DNA from: Prolixibacteraceae bacterium
Lineage (GTDB): Bacteria; Bacteroidota; Bacteroidia; Bacteroidales; Prolixibacteraceae
Reading direction: 5' to 3'
Length of the DNA stretch: 5,201 bases
Assembly: GCA_023229575.1 (NCBI GenBank)
Contig: JALNYZ010000083.1
Coordinates: forward strand, 1-5,201
In this document: one piece after another, positions 1 to 5,201 of the stretch
Layout of the letters: every line of letters begins with the position of its first letter
How positions within the stretch are numbered: position 1 is the first letter of the stretch
Translations under genes and position numbers: made by a program
The notes under the pieces: model-generated
What the model was told of the DNA's origin: nothing
The model's database searches: none
What the model saw: the letters and a program-made list of their open reading frames with translations, nothing else

Positions 1-691
1 CTCCAACCGTACTCCGTCCTTTTGTATACGCAGTATAAACGCTATTACCATTGTATAGTACCGTGTTATTATAAGTCATCAGACTGTTAGCATCTGCTAT
101 TTCAAAACGATATGCATCGGCATCTACCTTTTCGCCACTTATTTCTTGTAAAATAATTCGTATGCGATTGGTATTTTTGACCATCGGGATCATATATTGC
201 TGGTAATCGCCGTTAAAATCCAGCAAAGAATCGGATGTGTTAAATCCATGGAATAAAAAGTGTAAGTCCGTTTTTGAAGTTTGGGCATCTTTTAAAGCCA
301 CCTTTAAATCTTCCAAACGAGAAGTGCCGGCCGTCAATACCGGAGCATTAAACGATTGATCATCCAGCCCTCCCCAGGCAATAAGTTGATACTTACCGGG
401 ATCGAGGTTAAGCTGCATATAATAATTTTCATTTTTCAGAGAATCACCTTCCTCGGATTGTTGTTTTACAAACCGTCCGGTTTCATCAAAAACATAAAGA
501 TTCACTTTTGTCACCTCTTTGGCAAAAGCATTGGCATACTTCATGTTATAATCGTATTTGAAATGGATGCGAAGTCCTTCAGGACAATCATCCCGGTCAT
601 CATAAATAGCAGAACAGGACATGAACAGGCCTGATAAAACGAGCAGTACAAAAACAAGTCTGCCTGTTAGTATATAAAATCGTTGATTCAT
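1..691 (-). CDS. FimB/Mfa2-family fimbrial anchor subunit, 3' end missing (runs off left edge)
   Basis: The reading frame opens with ATG at 691-689 and stays open for 230 codons to the window edge, so the C-terminal part is missing. Residues 1-25 form a lipoprotein signal peptide: an Arg near the start, a hydrophobic core around 12-24, then the lipobox-like FMSC with Cys26 as lipidated residue, followed by an acidic stretch (DDRDDCP, 31-37). The segment 34-75 (DDCPEGLRIHFKYDYN, then YANAFAKEV and LYVFDETGRF) and the later YQLIAWGGL (101-109) match the Mfa2/FimB family as I know it. Family members are outer-membrane lipoproteins that anchor type V fimbriae and limit fibre length. The gene lies 79 bases downstream of the major fimbrillin gene, the usual order. 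Two D-S-L triplets (83-85, 154-156) fit the Bacteroides O-glycosylation motif D(S/T)(A/I/L/V/M/T). Family assignment is firm; whether the missing end is intact cannot be seen. Confidence 0.9.
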   Translation of the reverse strand, partial: MNQRFYILTGRLVFVLLVLSGLFMSCSAIYDDRDDCPEGLRIHFKYDYNMKYANAFAKEVTKVNLYVFDETGRFVKQQSEEGDSLKNENYYMQLNLDPGKYQLIAWGGLDDQSFNAPVLTAGTSRLEDLKVALKDAQTSKTDLHFLFHGFNTSDSLLDFNGDYQQYMIPMVKNTNRIRIILQEISGEKVDADAYRFEIADANSLMTYNNTVLYNGNSVYTAYTKGRSTVG

Positions 692-712
692 TCCTTTTAT
701 TTGGTATATATG

Positions 713-761
713 TAAATACACATCGGCATGATGGAATCACCATCGTACCGATATGTATTCA
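713..761 (-). promoter_or_regulatory. Long stem-loop between fimbrillin and anchor genes
   Basis: An imperfect inverted repeat pairs 713-734 with 740-761 around a 5-base loop (735-739). In the minus-strand transcript this gives a 22-position stem: the inner 5 bp GAUGG/CCAUC, one A-C mismatch (729/745), and three G-U wobbles (727/747, 721/753, 714/760). It fills most of the gap and ends about 22 bases before the anchor-gene ATG. No U-run follows it in the direction of transcription, so it does not look like a full intrinsic terminator. I infer an attenuating, RNA-processing or 3'-protecting element that lets the major subunit be made in excess over the anchor. Confidence 0.6.
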
Positions 762-770
762 TTGTGTATT

Positions 771-2324
771 TTATAAATCAATCGAATTTATACGCAGAAC
801 CCATGGAAGCACTTCCACTTTCACGTTCATATAAACATCTTTGGATTCATCAGGATCTGTAGGATCTAGTGGGTCCGGATCCGGATCTGTAGGAGTTACA
901 GGCGGATTTACAGGATCTGTAGGATGGCCAAACTTAGCAATGCTGTTAATCATCAGTTTATACAGATTATTTCGTACTACGGCAAATTCCATAGGGCCCA
1001 TCTCCGTATTCTTGCCATTATCGTTGTGGCGGTTCCAATAAACATAGTAAGCAAAGTACTTGCCTTCCGAGTCCGGAGTATATCTTTTGATACCCCTGTT
1101 TTGAAGTGTGGCAACATCGTTGTTATCTTCTGTAGCACTCAAGTCGGAGTAGGCACTCAGGTAGCTGTACAAACTTGCCCAGTTCTTATAATACTTATTG
1201 TTATAAATATAGATTTTAGCCCCCGTAGCCGGAGCAGTAGTTCCTATAAAAGAAAGCTCACCCTTAAAAACCACTGCTGTGGTAAAAGCATTTAGCTGAT
1301 TATCGATACCCGGAATGGTATTCTCGGTGCAATAAGTCAGTCTTTCATAATCGGCAGCTCCACCCATTACCTGGTAGGCAACTCCTGTAGCCGGAACACC
1401 TATTACTCTGAAGAAATAATTGTTTACCGCTGCAATATTTGCAGGCACATTTGTTTTGTATGCATAATTTGTTGAAACCACATAGTTTGTGCTTGTTTCC
1501 GAACCACCCACTGTAGCAGCCGTGTTTGTTCCATCGGCTGATACTCTTTTATAATAATAGAAAGACTTGCTCACGTTCATTAAGGCATATCCTGTAAGCT
1601 GAACGGCAACCCCGTCGGCAACTGTTCCATCAAGCAAATATTTGTCGTTACCCATTGCCGAAGATGTACCCGGAGCTACCGAAGTGGCAGCAGCCGCTTT
1701 CTTGTAGTCGAAACGGGCAGCTGTACGTTCCACTTTGATGCTTATGGCCAATGGTGTACCCTTATCAGCAGCAGTAGTAGGGATAAGCTGGTCAACCACC
1801 GGTTCCGCGTTTGTCATCAAAAACTTATTGTCGGTCGAAATATAGGCCAGCGCACCGGCTAAATCTGTCGCTGCGTAAGCCTTGTTCAGATCAAACAAAT
1901 CACCAACTACGAGCGACAAATTTGCAACCGTAGTGTTGGCAAACACATAAATTTTGTAGGTATCGCCAACGGCAAGGCCCTCGGCCTGGAAAGACCCGGT
2001 TTCGTAAGTAACCTGATTACCTCCTGCAACGATGTTAAGTACAGCGATATCATACACTCCTTTGATTCTGCCGTCTTCTCCAACAGCAGTTACCACCAAC
2101 GTGCTGACCTTGCTTTCTGCATTGGTCGCGTTTTGCGTTCCATCCGTAGACGTTCCGTCATCATTTGTAGAACTTTTTGTTACACTTCCGGCAGAAGGAA
2201 CAGATACACGAATGTCAAGATAGGCCCCGTCTTTGGCACCGGTATTCAGATCTTGCTCGTCGCTTGTACAGGACGCAAATCCAAGACACAACGACATGGT
2301 TAAAAATAAAAGTTTAATTTTCAT
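771..2324 (-). CDS. Mfa1-family major fimbrial subunit (fimbrillin), predicted lipoprotein
   Basis: This 517-residue protein is the structural subunit of a type V fimbria, secreted as a lipoprotein, trimmed and polymerised on the cell surface. Residues 1-18 are a signal peptide (KIK, then a hydrophobic core) ending in FASC with Cys19 as lipidation site, followed by TSDEQD. A first strand (YLDIRVSVP, 35-43) precedes a low-complexity S/T/N/D/G stretch (51-69) and the VSTLVVTAVGEDG strand. The C-terminal third is the clearest match to the family: YWNRHNDNG (429-437), MGPMEFAVVRNNLYKL (442-457), GHP (466-468), a Pro/Asp linker (469-492), and the ending VEVLPWVLRI with Trp508. The ATG at 2324 is chosen because it directly precedes the signal peptide; the stop of the upstream gene is only 10 bases away, so the two are probably cotranscribed. 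The region between residues 70 and 420 is Ala/Thr/Tyr-rich and diverse, as expected of a surface-exposed antigen. Which host structure it binds is unknown. Confidence 0.93.
   Translation of the reverse strand: MKIKLLFLTMSLCLGFASCTSDEQDLNTGAKDGAYLDIRVSVPSAGSVTKSSTNDDGTSTDGTQNATNAESKVSTLVVTAVGEDGRIKGVYDIAVLNIVAGGNQVTYETGSFQAEGLAVGDTYKIYVFANTTVANLSLVVGDLFDLNKAYAATDLAGALAYISTDNKFLMTNAEPVVDQLIPTTAADKGTPLAISIKVERTAARFDYKKAAAATSVAPGTSSAMGNDKYLLDGTVADGVAVQLTGYALMNVSKSFYYYKRVSADGTNTAATVGGSETSTNYVVSTNYAYKTNVPANIAAVNNYFFRVIGVPATGVAYQVMGGAADYERLTYCTENTIPGIDNQLNAFTTAVVFKGELSFIGTTAPATGAKIYIYNNKYYKNWASLYSYLSAYSDLSATEDNNDVATLQNRGIKRYTPDSEGKYFAYYVYWNRHNDNGKNTEMGPMEFAVVRNNLYKLMINSIAKFGHPTDPVNPPVTPTDPDPDPLDPTDPDESKDVYMNVKVEVLPWVLRINSIDL
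853..924 (-). repeat. 30-base-period repeat encoding Thr-Asp-Pro decapeptides in the fimbrillin linker
   Basis: The 12-mer GGATCTGTAGGA (plus strand) occurs at 853-864, 883-894 and 913-924, spaced exactly 30 bases apart. In the fimbrillin frame this gives Thr-Asp-Pro at 469-471, 479-481 and 489-491, each starting a decapeptide-like unit; the third is cut short at ESK. The units lie in the Pro/Asp-rich linker between the conserved GHP and the final beta strand. Period 30 keeps frame, so gain or loss of a unit would lengthen or shorten the linker without breaking the gene. Similarity between units outside the 12-mer is only partial. Confidence 0.75.
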
Positions 2325-2334
2325 ATACTAAAGT

Positions 2335-3783
2335 TTAAATAATATCAGCTTTCTTTAATTCTTCCTTATTCTGTATCGCATCTTCAAGCGCGCCTGCTTT
2401 TTCAAAGTATTCGGCCGCTTTAACCAGGTTTCCCTTTTTGGCGTAAGCAACCCCAAGGTTATTCCATGCTTCCGGACTTCCCTCTATACGGGAAAGTCTT
2501 TGTATGGCACCCTCCACATTACCCGATTCCAACTCCGATGTGGCCACGTTAAGATTGGCCGCAGCATTTCCCGGAAACAGTTCCGCAGCAATACGCAATA
2601 CATCCTTAAATTCTTTGCTTCCTTTTGGATAAGTTTGCGCTACAAGAAACATTTCGTTCAGACTTAACAACCCAGGCTTGGTTTTCAGGATTTGTTTGGC
2701 CTCTTCTACATCAAACGCGCGTGCCACATAAGACACTCTGTATTCATTGCGTCTCAAAGGAGGGAAAAATTGATCTACAAGCATTCGGTAGGTCGCGCCA
2801 CCCGAAAGATTCATTAGTTTCGTTTCTCTTCCGGCCATAACATCCACCTTATCTATAATCTCAAGAATTTTCTCTTTGTCCTGTTGAATCTCCGTAGCGG
2901 CAACCGCTTTGCGTAATCCTTCCCAGTCCTCACCAAACCAGCTAACCTTAAACTGTTCCTGTTTCAGTCCGTATGTTTTTTCCAGATACGATGCAAAAGC
3001 ATACGCCCTGTTTCTGGAAAGCGTCATATTACTCTCATACGTACCTTCCGGCGAAGCATACCCGCTTATACCCAAATCCGTTATAGTAAGATTCTTATCA
3101 TCCTTTATCTCGCGGATAACCTTATCTACTTTGGCAAATTCCAACGCATTGTTCTTATAATCGGGTAAAAGCACATGGCTGCCCACTTTAAAATTAAAGT
3201 ATGCCTTAAAAGATTCACTTCGTTGTTTTACCGGCTCAGGTTCGGGTGTAATATAAGAAATGCGGAATACCGGCACATAAGGTTCTGCAAAAATCCGTTT
3301 TGCCGCCAACTGTTCCGTTTCATTTATCTGGCAAGCAGCACAACCGCTTATCTCTTCACGAAAAGATAATTTTGCTTTTTGCATCCAGTTTTCCCATGTA
3401 GCAGAAATTGCAACCGGCACAACCTGCTCCGTATGATTCTTTCTTCTTACAAAAAGCAAAGGCTGAGACTCAAACTTCGGTTTACCATTTAGTTTCAGCG
3501 AACGTCGCAGCGCCTTGGTACGGTTACGACCGGTTATAACCACCGGAGCAAACTTTCTAAATTCCGTACTATCATCCAGTGATGTGAGTACGGGAGTAAG
3601 TACAAGCATGTTTGCCGAACCCAGATTCATAGTACCCAGATTCGCATCCACATCCACAACAAGCTTATTATCCTTGTGAGACACCTTTGGTTCGCCATAC
3701 GTGACATTCCCCTCATACCCCTTCTGGGCAGAAAGCGTTACCGTAGCAAGAAATACAAATGGAATAAAATATAATTGCTTCAT
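2335..3783 (-). CDS. DUF3868 / OmpA-like / TPR envelope protein of the fimbrial operon
   Basis: This 482-residue protein starts with a type I signal peptide (1-19, cleavage probably at LSA|QK) and has no lipobox, so it is likely periplasmic or outer-membrane associated. The N-terminal part (about 20-175) is of the DUF3868 type, with beta strands and the only two cysteines of the protein, in CAAC at 148-151. A PEPEP hinge (180-184) leads to an OmpA-C-like domain (about 193-305) with GYASPEG (241-247), Asn252, LS (255-256) and NRA with Arg259. The Asp that normally contacts peptidoglycan is Ser244 here, so wall binding is plausible but not assured. The C-terminus holds TPR-like helices (about 370-470; for example AWNNLGVAYAKKGNLVKAAEYF), suggesting a protein-docking surface. 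It lies between the DUF3575 gene (24-base gap) and the fimbrillin gene (10-base gap). I infer an assembly or wall-attachment accessory; the biochemical role is not known to me. Confidence 0.85.
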   Translation of the reverse strand: MKQLYFIPFVFLATVTLSAQKGYEGNVTYGEPKVSHKDNKLVVDVDANLGTMNLGSANMLVLTPVLTSLDDSTEFRKFAPVVITGRNRTKALRRSLKLNGKPKFESQPLLFVRRKNHTEQVVPVAISATWENWMQKAKLSFREEISGCAACQINETEQLAAKRIFAEPYVPVFRISYITPEPEPVKQRSESFKAYFNFKVGSHVLLPDYKNNALEFAKVDKVIREIKDDKNLTITDLGISGYASPEGTYESNMTLSRNRAYAFASYLEKTYGLKQEQFKVSWFGEDWEGLRKAVAATEIQQDKEKILEIIDKVDVMAGRETKLMNLSGGATYRMLVDQFFPPLRRNEYRVSYVARAFDVEEAKQILKTKPGLLSLNEMFLVAQTYPKGSKEFKDVLRIAAELFPGNAAANLNVATSELESGNVEGAIQRLSRIEGSPEAWNNLGVAYAKKGNLVKAAEYFEKAGALEDAIQNKEELKKADII

Positions 3784-3807
3784 AGTGTTTACTGATAAAA
3801 TAAATAG

Positions 3808-4380
3808 CTATTTAATAATATAGACCAAGGAAAGGGCTGCTTTGGTTACCCCTAAATAATGGAGATTTCCCGATTTTAAACGTGTTCCGCACGTTCCACA
3901 TTTGTATTGATCATAATTTACTCTGGCATATCCCCCGCCAAGCGAAGCTTCCAGGTTCCAGTGATTACCCAATATCCACTGGTACCCCATGCTTACTCCA
4001 CCTCCAACAAACCAACCTTCGTACTGATGGTCTTCCAGAGAAGGCACCCAGTTAAACGGCAACTTAAGTCCACCCACGTTAAACTGGCCCCCATGGGCAT
4101 GCGCACCAATAAACAGCCCGTTAAAGCGTTCACAAAACCAGTAGCGCAATTCCGGCTGAATAAGATAATGTTTGAATTTTTTATTATCACTGAAATTAAA
4201 CGGGTTGAGTCCCGTTTGCAGATCAAGAGTAAATTTGCGACCTACTCCCACTTCCAGGCTTAAATTAGGGGTAAGGGTCAAGTCATAAAGAAGATTGTTT
4301 TTCAAAGCTACATTCTGCCCAAAAACCATTGCCTGAGATGTTACAACCAGGCAAAACAGCATAACAATTAATCTGTTCAT
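3808..4380 (-). CDS. DUF3575 family protein, predicted small outer-membrane beta-barrel, first gene of the fimbrial operon
   Basis: The 190-residue product has a signal peptide (1-21, probable cleavage before Gln22 in VFG|QN). The mature part shows the DUF3575 pattern: ALKNNLLYDLTLTPNLSLE (25-43), QPELRYWFCERFNG (75-88), the HAHGG segment (94-98), an EGWFVGGGVSMGYQW region, LEASLGGGYARVNY, and KCGTCG (160-165). Alternating hydrophobic/aromatic strands and Gly-rich turns, with a last strand ALSLVYIIK, suggest an outer-membrane barrel of roughly eight strands; that topology is inference. Cys83, Cys161 and Cys164 are the cysteines of the mature protein, the last two as CGTC. It opens the operon, with a long AT-rich leader upstream and the DUF3868 gene 24 bases downstream. 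No clear Shine-Dalgarno sequence precedes the ATG, as is common in Bacteroidota. Function is unassigned; the context points to fimbrial export or surface anchoring. Confidence 0.87.
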   Translation of the reverse strand: MNRLIVMLFCLVVTSQAMVFGQNVALKNNLLYDLTLTPNLSLEVGVGRKFTLDLQTGLNPFNFSDNKKFKHYLIQPELRYWFCERFNGLFIGAHAHGGQFNVGGLKLPFNWVPSLEDHQYEGWFVGGGVSMGYQWILGNHWNLEASLGGGYARVNYDQYKCGTCGTRLKSGNLHYLGVTKAALSLVYIIK

Positions 4381-4466
4381 CTTAAAGAATTACTGTACAA
4401 TTTAAAATAGTGTTCACTGGAATTGAGAAATATGATACATTTTTCGTTATATCAATTAAAGCAGTG

Positions 4467-4495
4467 CAAATACATCCAGTTTATTGCGGCACAAA
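4467..4495 (-). promoter_or_regulatory. Candidate Bacteroidota-type promoter of the fimbrial operon
   Basis: On the minus strand, TTTG (4495-4492) is followed 17 bases later by TGTATTTG (4474-4467), one base off the Bacteroides -7 consensus TAnnTTTG; TTTG is the known -33 element. Transcription would start near 4460, giving a 5' leader of about 80 bases before the DUF3575 ATG at 4380. AT-rich DNA with A/T runs upstream could act as an UP-like element. The -7 box is imperfect and TTTG-like words are frequent in such DNA, so this is the best candidate by inspection rather than a firm call. Confidence 0.35.
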
Positions 4496-4854
4496 GATCT
4501 GTCAAACTTTATAAATAAAAAAACAATAAAAAGACATTATTTTACAAAATCAAGCCAAAATATAATTCTTTATAATACACTAACTATCACATAATCAGAA
4601 TTAATTAATTTAAATATCATGGTTAATTTTATTTTATTTTAACTCGAAAAACACTAATGCAAAAAGCAACAAAAAAAACGCATTCACAGCCAAATAAACC
4701 ATATTCAAATCATATATACTCGTATTCAAAATAATACCAGTTAACAATTCATAGTATTGAACATACTTCTACGCAGTAAGAGCCGGCAATAAAAGTATAT
4801 ATTTGTTAAATACCGGGACTGCTAATACGATAGAAGAAGAGACGTTCTCCACAT

Positions 4855-4900
4855 ATAAAAAAGGCAAGACAACGTGTAAACGTTGCCCTGCCTTTTTTAT
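4855..4900 (-). terminator. Intrinsic terminator of the susD-like gene, probably bidirectional
   Basis: Arms 4855-4874 and 4881-4900 pair around a 6-base loop (4875-4880). The stem has an inner CAACG/CGTTG, a 3x3 interior stretch with a central G-C pair, then GGCA/TGCC and an A-run/T-run of six. On the minus strand it begins about 29 bases after the stop of the SusD-like gene and ends in a T-run after TTGCC, the classic Rho-independent form. The plus-strand arm also ends in TTTTTT, so it could stop transcription from either side. It separates the SusD locus from the fimbrial operon. Confidence 0.88.
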
Positions 4901-4928
4901 TAAAACTATACAGCTCTCTTAACCCAAC

Positions 4929-5201
4929 CTATTTAAGCCACCAGGTTTTGTCCGTAATTTTATCCGAGCCATTAAACTGCGATTGCAAAGCCGACTTCAC
5001 ATTATCTGTATTGTTGTTGTACTCTGCCTGCGGATACATCCAGCGGTAGGGAATACTCGTACCTTCCGGACGTCTGAAGTCCGGATAGCCCGTACGCAGA
5101 TGTTCGAAAAACGGATTCCACATACCTTGCAAAAATGAGGGCAGGTATTTCTGCATCACAATACGTTTCAGACGATCCGCAATCGGCAGACCCACATTGT
5201 A
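4929..5201 (-). CDS. SusD/RagB-family nutrient-binding outer-membrane lipoprotein, C-terminal 90 residues only
   Basis: The frame enters from the right edge (first visible codons Tyr-Asn-Val) and stops with TAG at 4931-4929, giving 90 residues of a protein that is usually about 500-600 long. The segment QKYLPSFLQGMWNPFFEHLRTGYPDF, in pieces QKYLPSFLQG, FFEHLRTGYPDF and IPYRWMYPQAEYNNN, followed by a short QFNGSDKITDKTWWLK tail, is typical of the SusD-like C-terminus, best fitting the SusD-like_2 branch. Such proteins sit on the cell surface as a lid over a SusC/RagA TonB-dependent transporter and capture glycans or peptides. A SusC-type gene is therefore expected just beyond the right edge. 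The substrate cannot be told from this fragment. A terminator follows directly, so the gene appears to be the last of its operon. Confidence 0.9.
   Translation of the reverse strand, partial: YNVGLPIADRLKRIVMQKYLPSFLQGMWNPFFEHLRTGYPDFRRPEGTSIPYRWMYPQAEYNNNTDNVKSALQSQFNGSDKITDKTWWLK

Larger units (their letters stand above)
4381..4928. other. Gene-free AT-rich intergenic region between susD-like gene and fimbrial operon
   Basis: No convincing coding region is present on either strand; only very short frames occur. From 4381 to about 4740 the sequence is strongly AT-rich with several A and T runs, whereas 4765-4850 is more balanced in composition. The region contains a hairpin terminator at its right end and a candidate promoter for the fimbrial operon near 4467-4495. 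I found no pair of long inverted repeats that would mark an invertible promoter. Confidence 0.8.

Noticed and set aside
356..634. Plus-strand open frame of 92 codons
   Set aside because: It lies antisense to the anchor-subunit gene, whose minus-strand frame has a signal peptide and family motifs; the plus-strand product resembles nothing.
841..1295. Two overlapping plus-strand frames opposite the fimbrillin C-terminus, one starting with a Ser/Gly repeat
   Set aside because: The Ser/Gly run is the antisense reading of the Thr-Asp-Pro repeat; the frames are shadows of the fimbrillin gene.
2625..3369. Three plus-strand open frames (2625-2840, 2909-3160, 3175-3369)
   Set aside because: All are antisense to the DUF3868/OmpA/TPR gene and have no domain, signal peptide or start context of their own.
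3907..4263. Plus-strand 118-codon frame and an alternative minus frame at 3993-4226 within the DUF3575 gene
   Set aside because: The DUF3575 frame shows clear family motifs across this whole stretch; the others are shadows.
4409..4418. Small palindrome AGTG-TT-CACT in the leader of the fimbrial operon
   Set aside because: Four-base arms are too short to claim an operator without conservation data.
4414..4440. Eight-codon upstream frame (MYHISQFQ) in the predicted leader
   Set aside because: No ribosome-binding signal, no regulatory codon run, and its presence depends on an unproven start site.
4411..4763. Possible invertible promoter flanked by TGTTCA (4411-4416) and TGAACA (4758-4763)
   Set aside because: Fimbrial and surface loci of Bacteroidales are often phase-variable by inversion, so I searched for it, but the arms are only about 6 bases and fit chance in AT-rich DNA; no recombinase gene is in the window.

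Overview
The window looks like a chromosomal segment of a Bacteroidales bacterium (Bacteroides/Parabacteroides-like; the genus cannot be fixed from the sequence). The reasons are a FimA/Mfa1-type (type V) fimbrial gene cluster, a SusD/RagB-family gene, lipoprotein signals followed by acidic residues, moderate-to-low GC with a very AT-rich intergenic region, and promoter-like TTTG/TAnnTTTG elements in place of strong Shine-Dalgarno sequences. Every gene I can support lies on the minus strand, so transcription runs from right to left.

Layout in transcription order: (1) 5201-4929 is the 3' end of a SusD-like outer-membrane nutrient-binding lipoprotein gene, closed by a strong hairpin terminator at 4900-4855. 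(2) 4928-4381 is a gene-free, AT-rich stretch of about 550 bases that holds the terminator and the probable promoter of the next operon. (3) 4380-1 is a compact fimbrial operon: a DUF3575 outer-membrane beta-barrel-like protein (190 aa), a DUF3868/OmpA-like/TPR protein (482 aa), an Mfa1-family major fimbrillin (517 aa), and the first 230 codons of a FimB/Mfa2-family anchor subunit that runs off the left edge. The gaps are 24, 10 and 79 bases.

The gene products fit one job. The fimbrillin is exported as a lipoprotein, processed and polymerised on the surface. The Mfa2-like lipoprotein anchors the fibre and limits its length. The two leading genes encode envelope proteins with unclear roles that could support export, assembly or attachment to the cell wall. 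Their co-occurrence with the fimbrillin is known from annotation, but their mechanism is not established as far as I know.

The most noteworthy structural signals are a 22-bp imperfect inverted repeat filling most of the fimbrillin-anchor gap, a CxxC motif in each of the two accessory proteins, a decapeptide repeat encoded by a 30-base period in the fimbrillin linker, and a possible short plus-strand transcript ending at the susD terminator. No mobile element, CRISPR array, tRNA or rRNA was seen.
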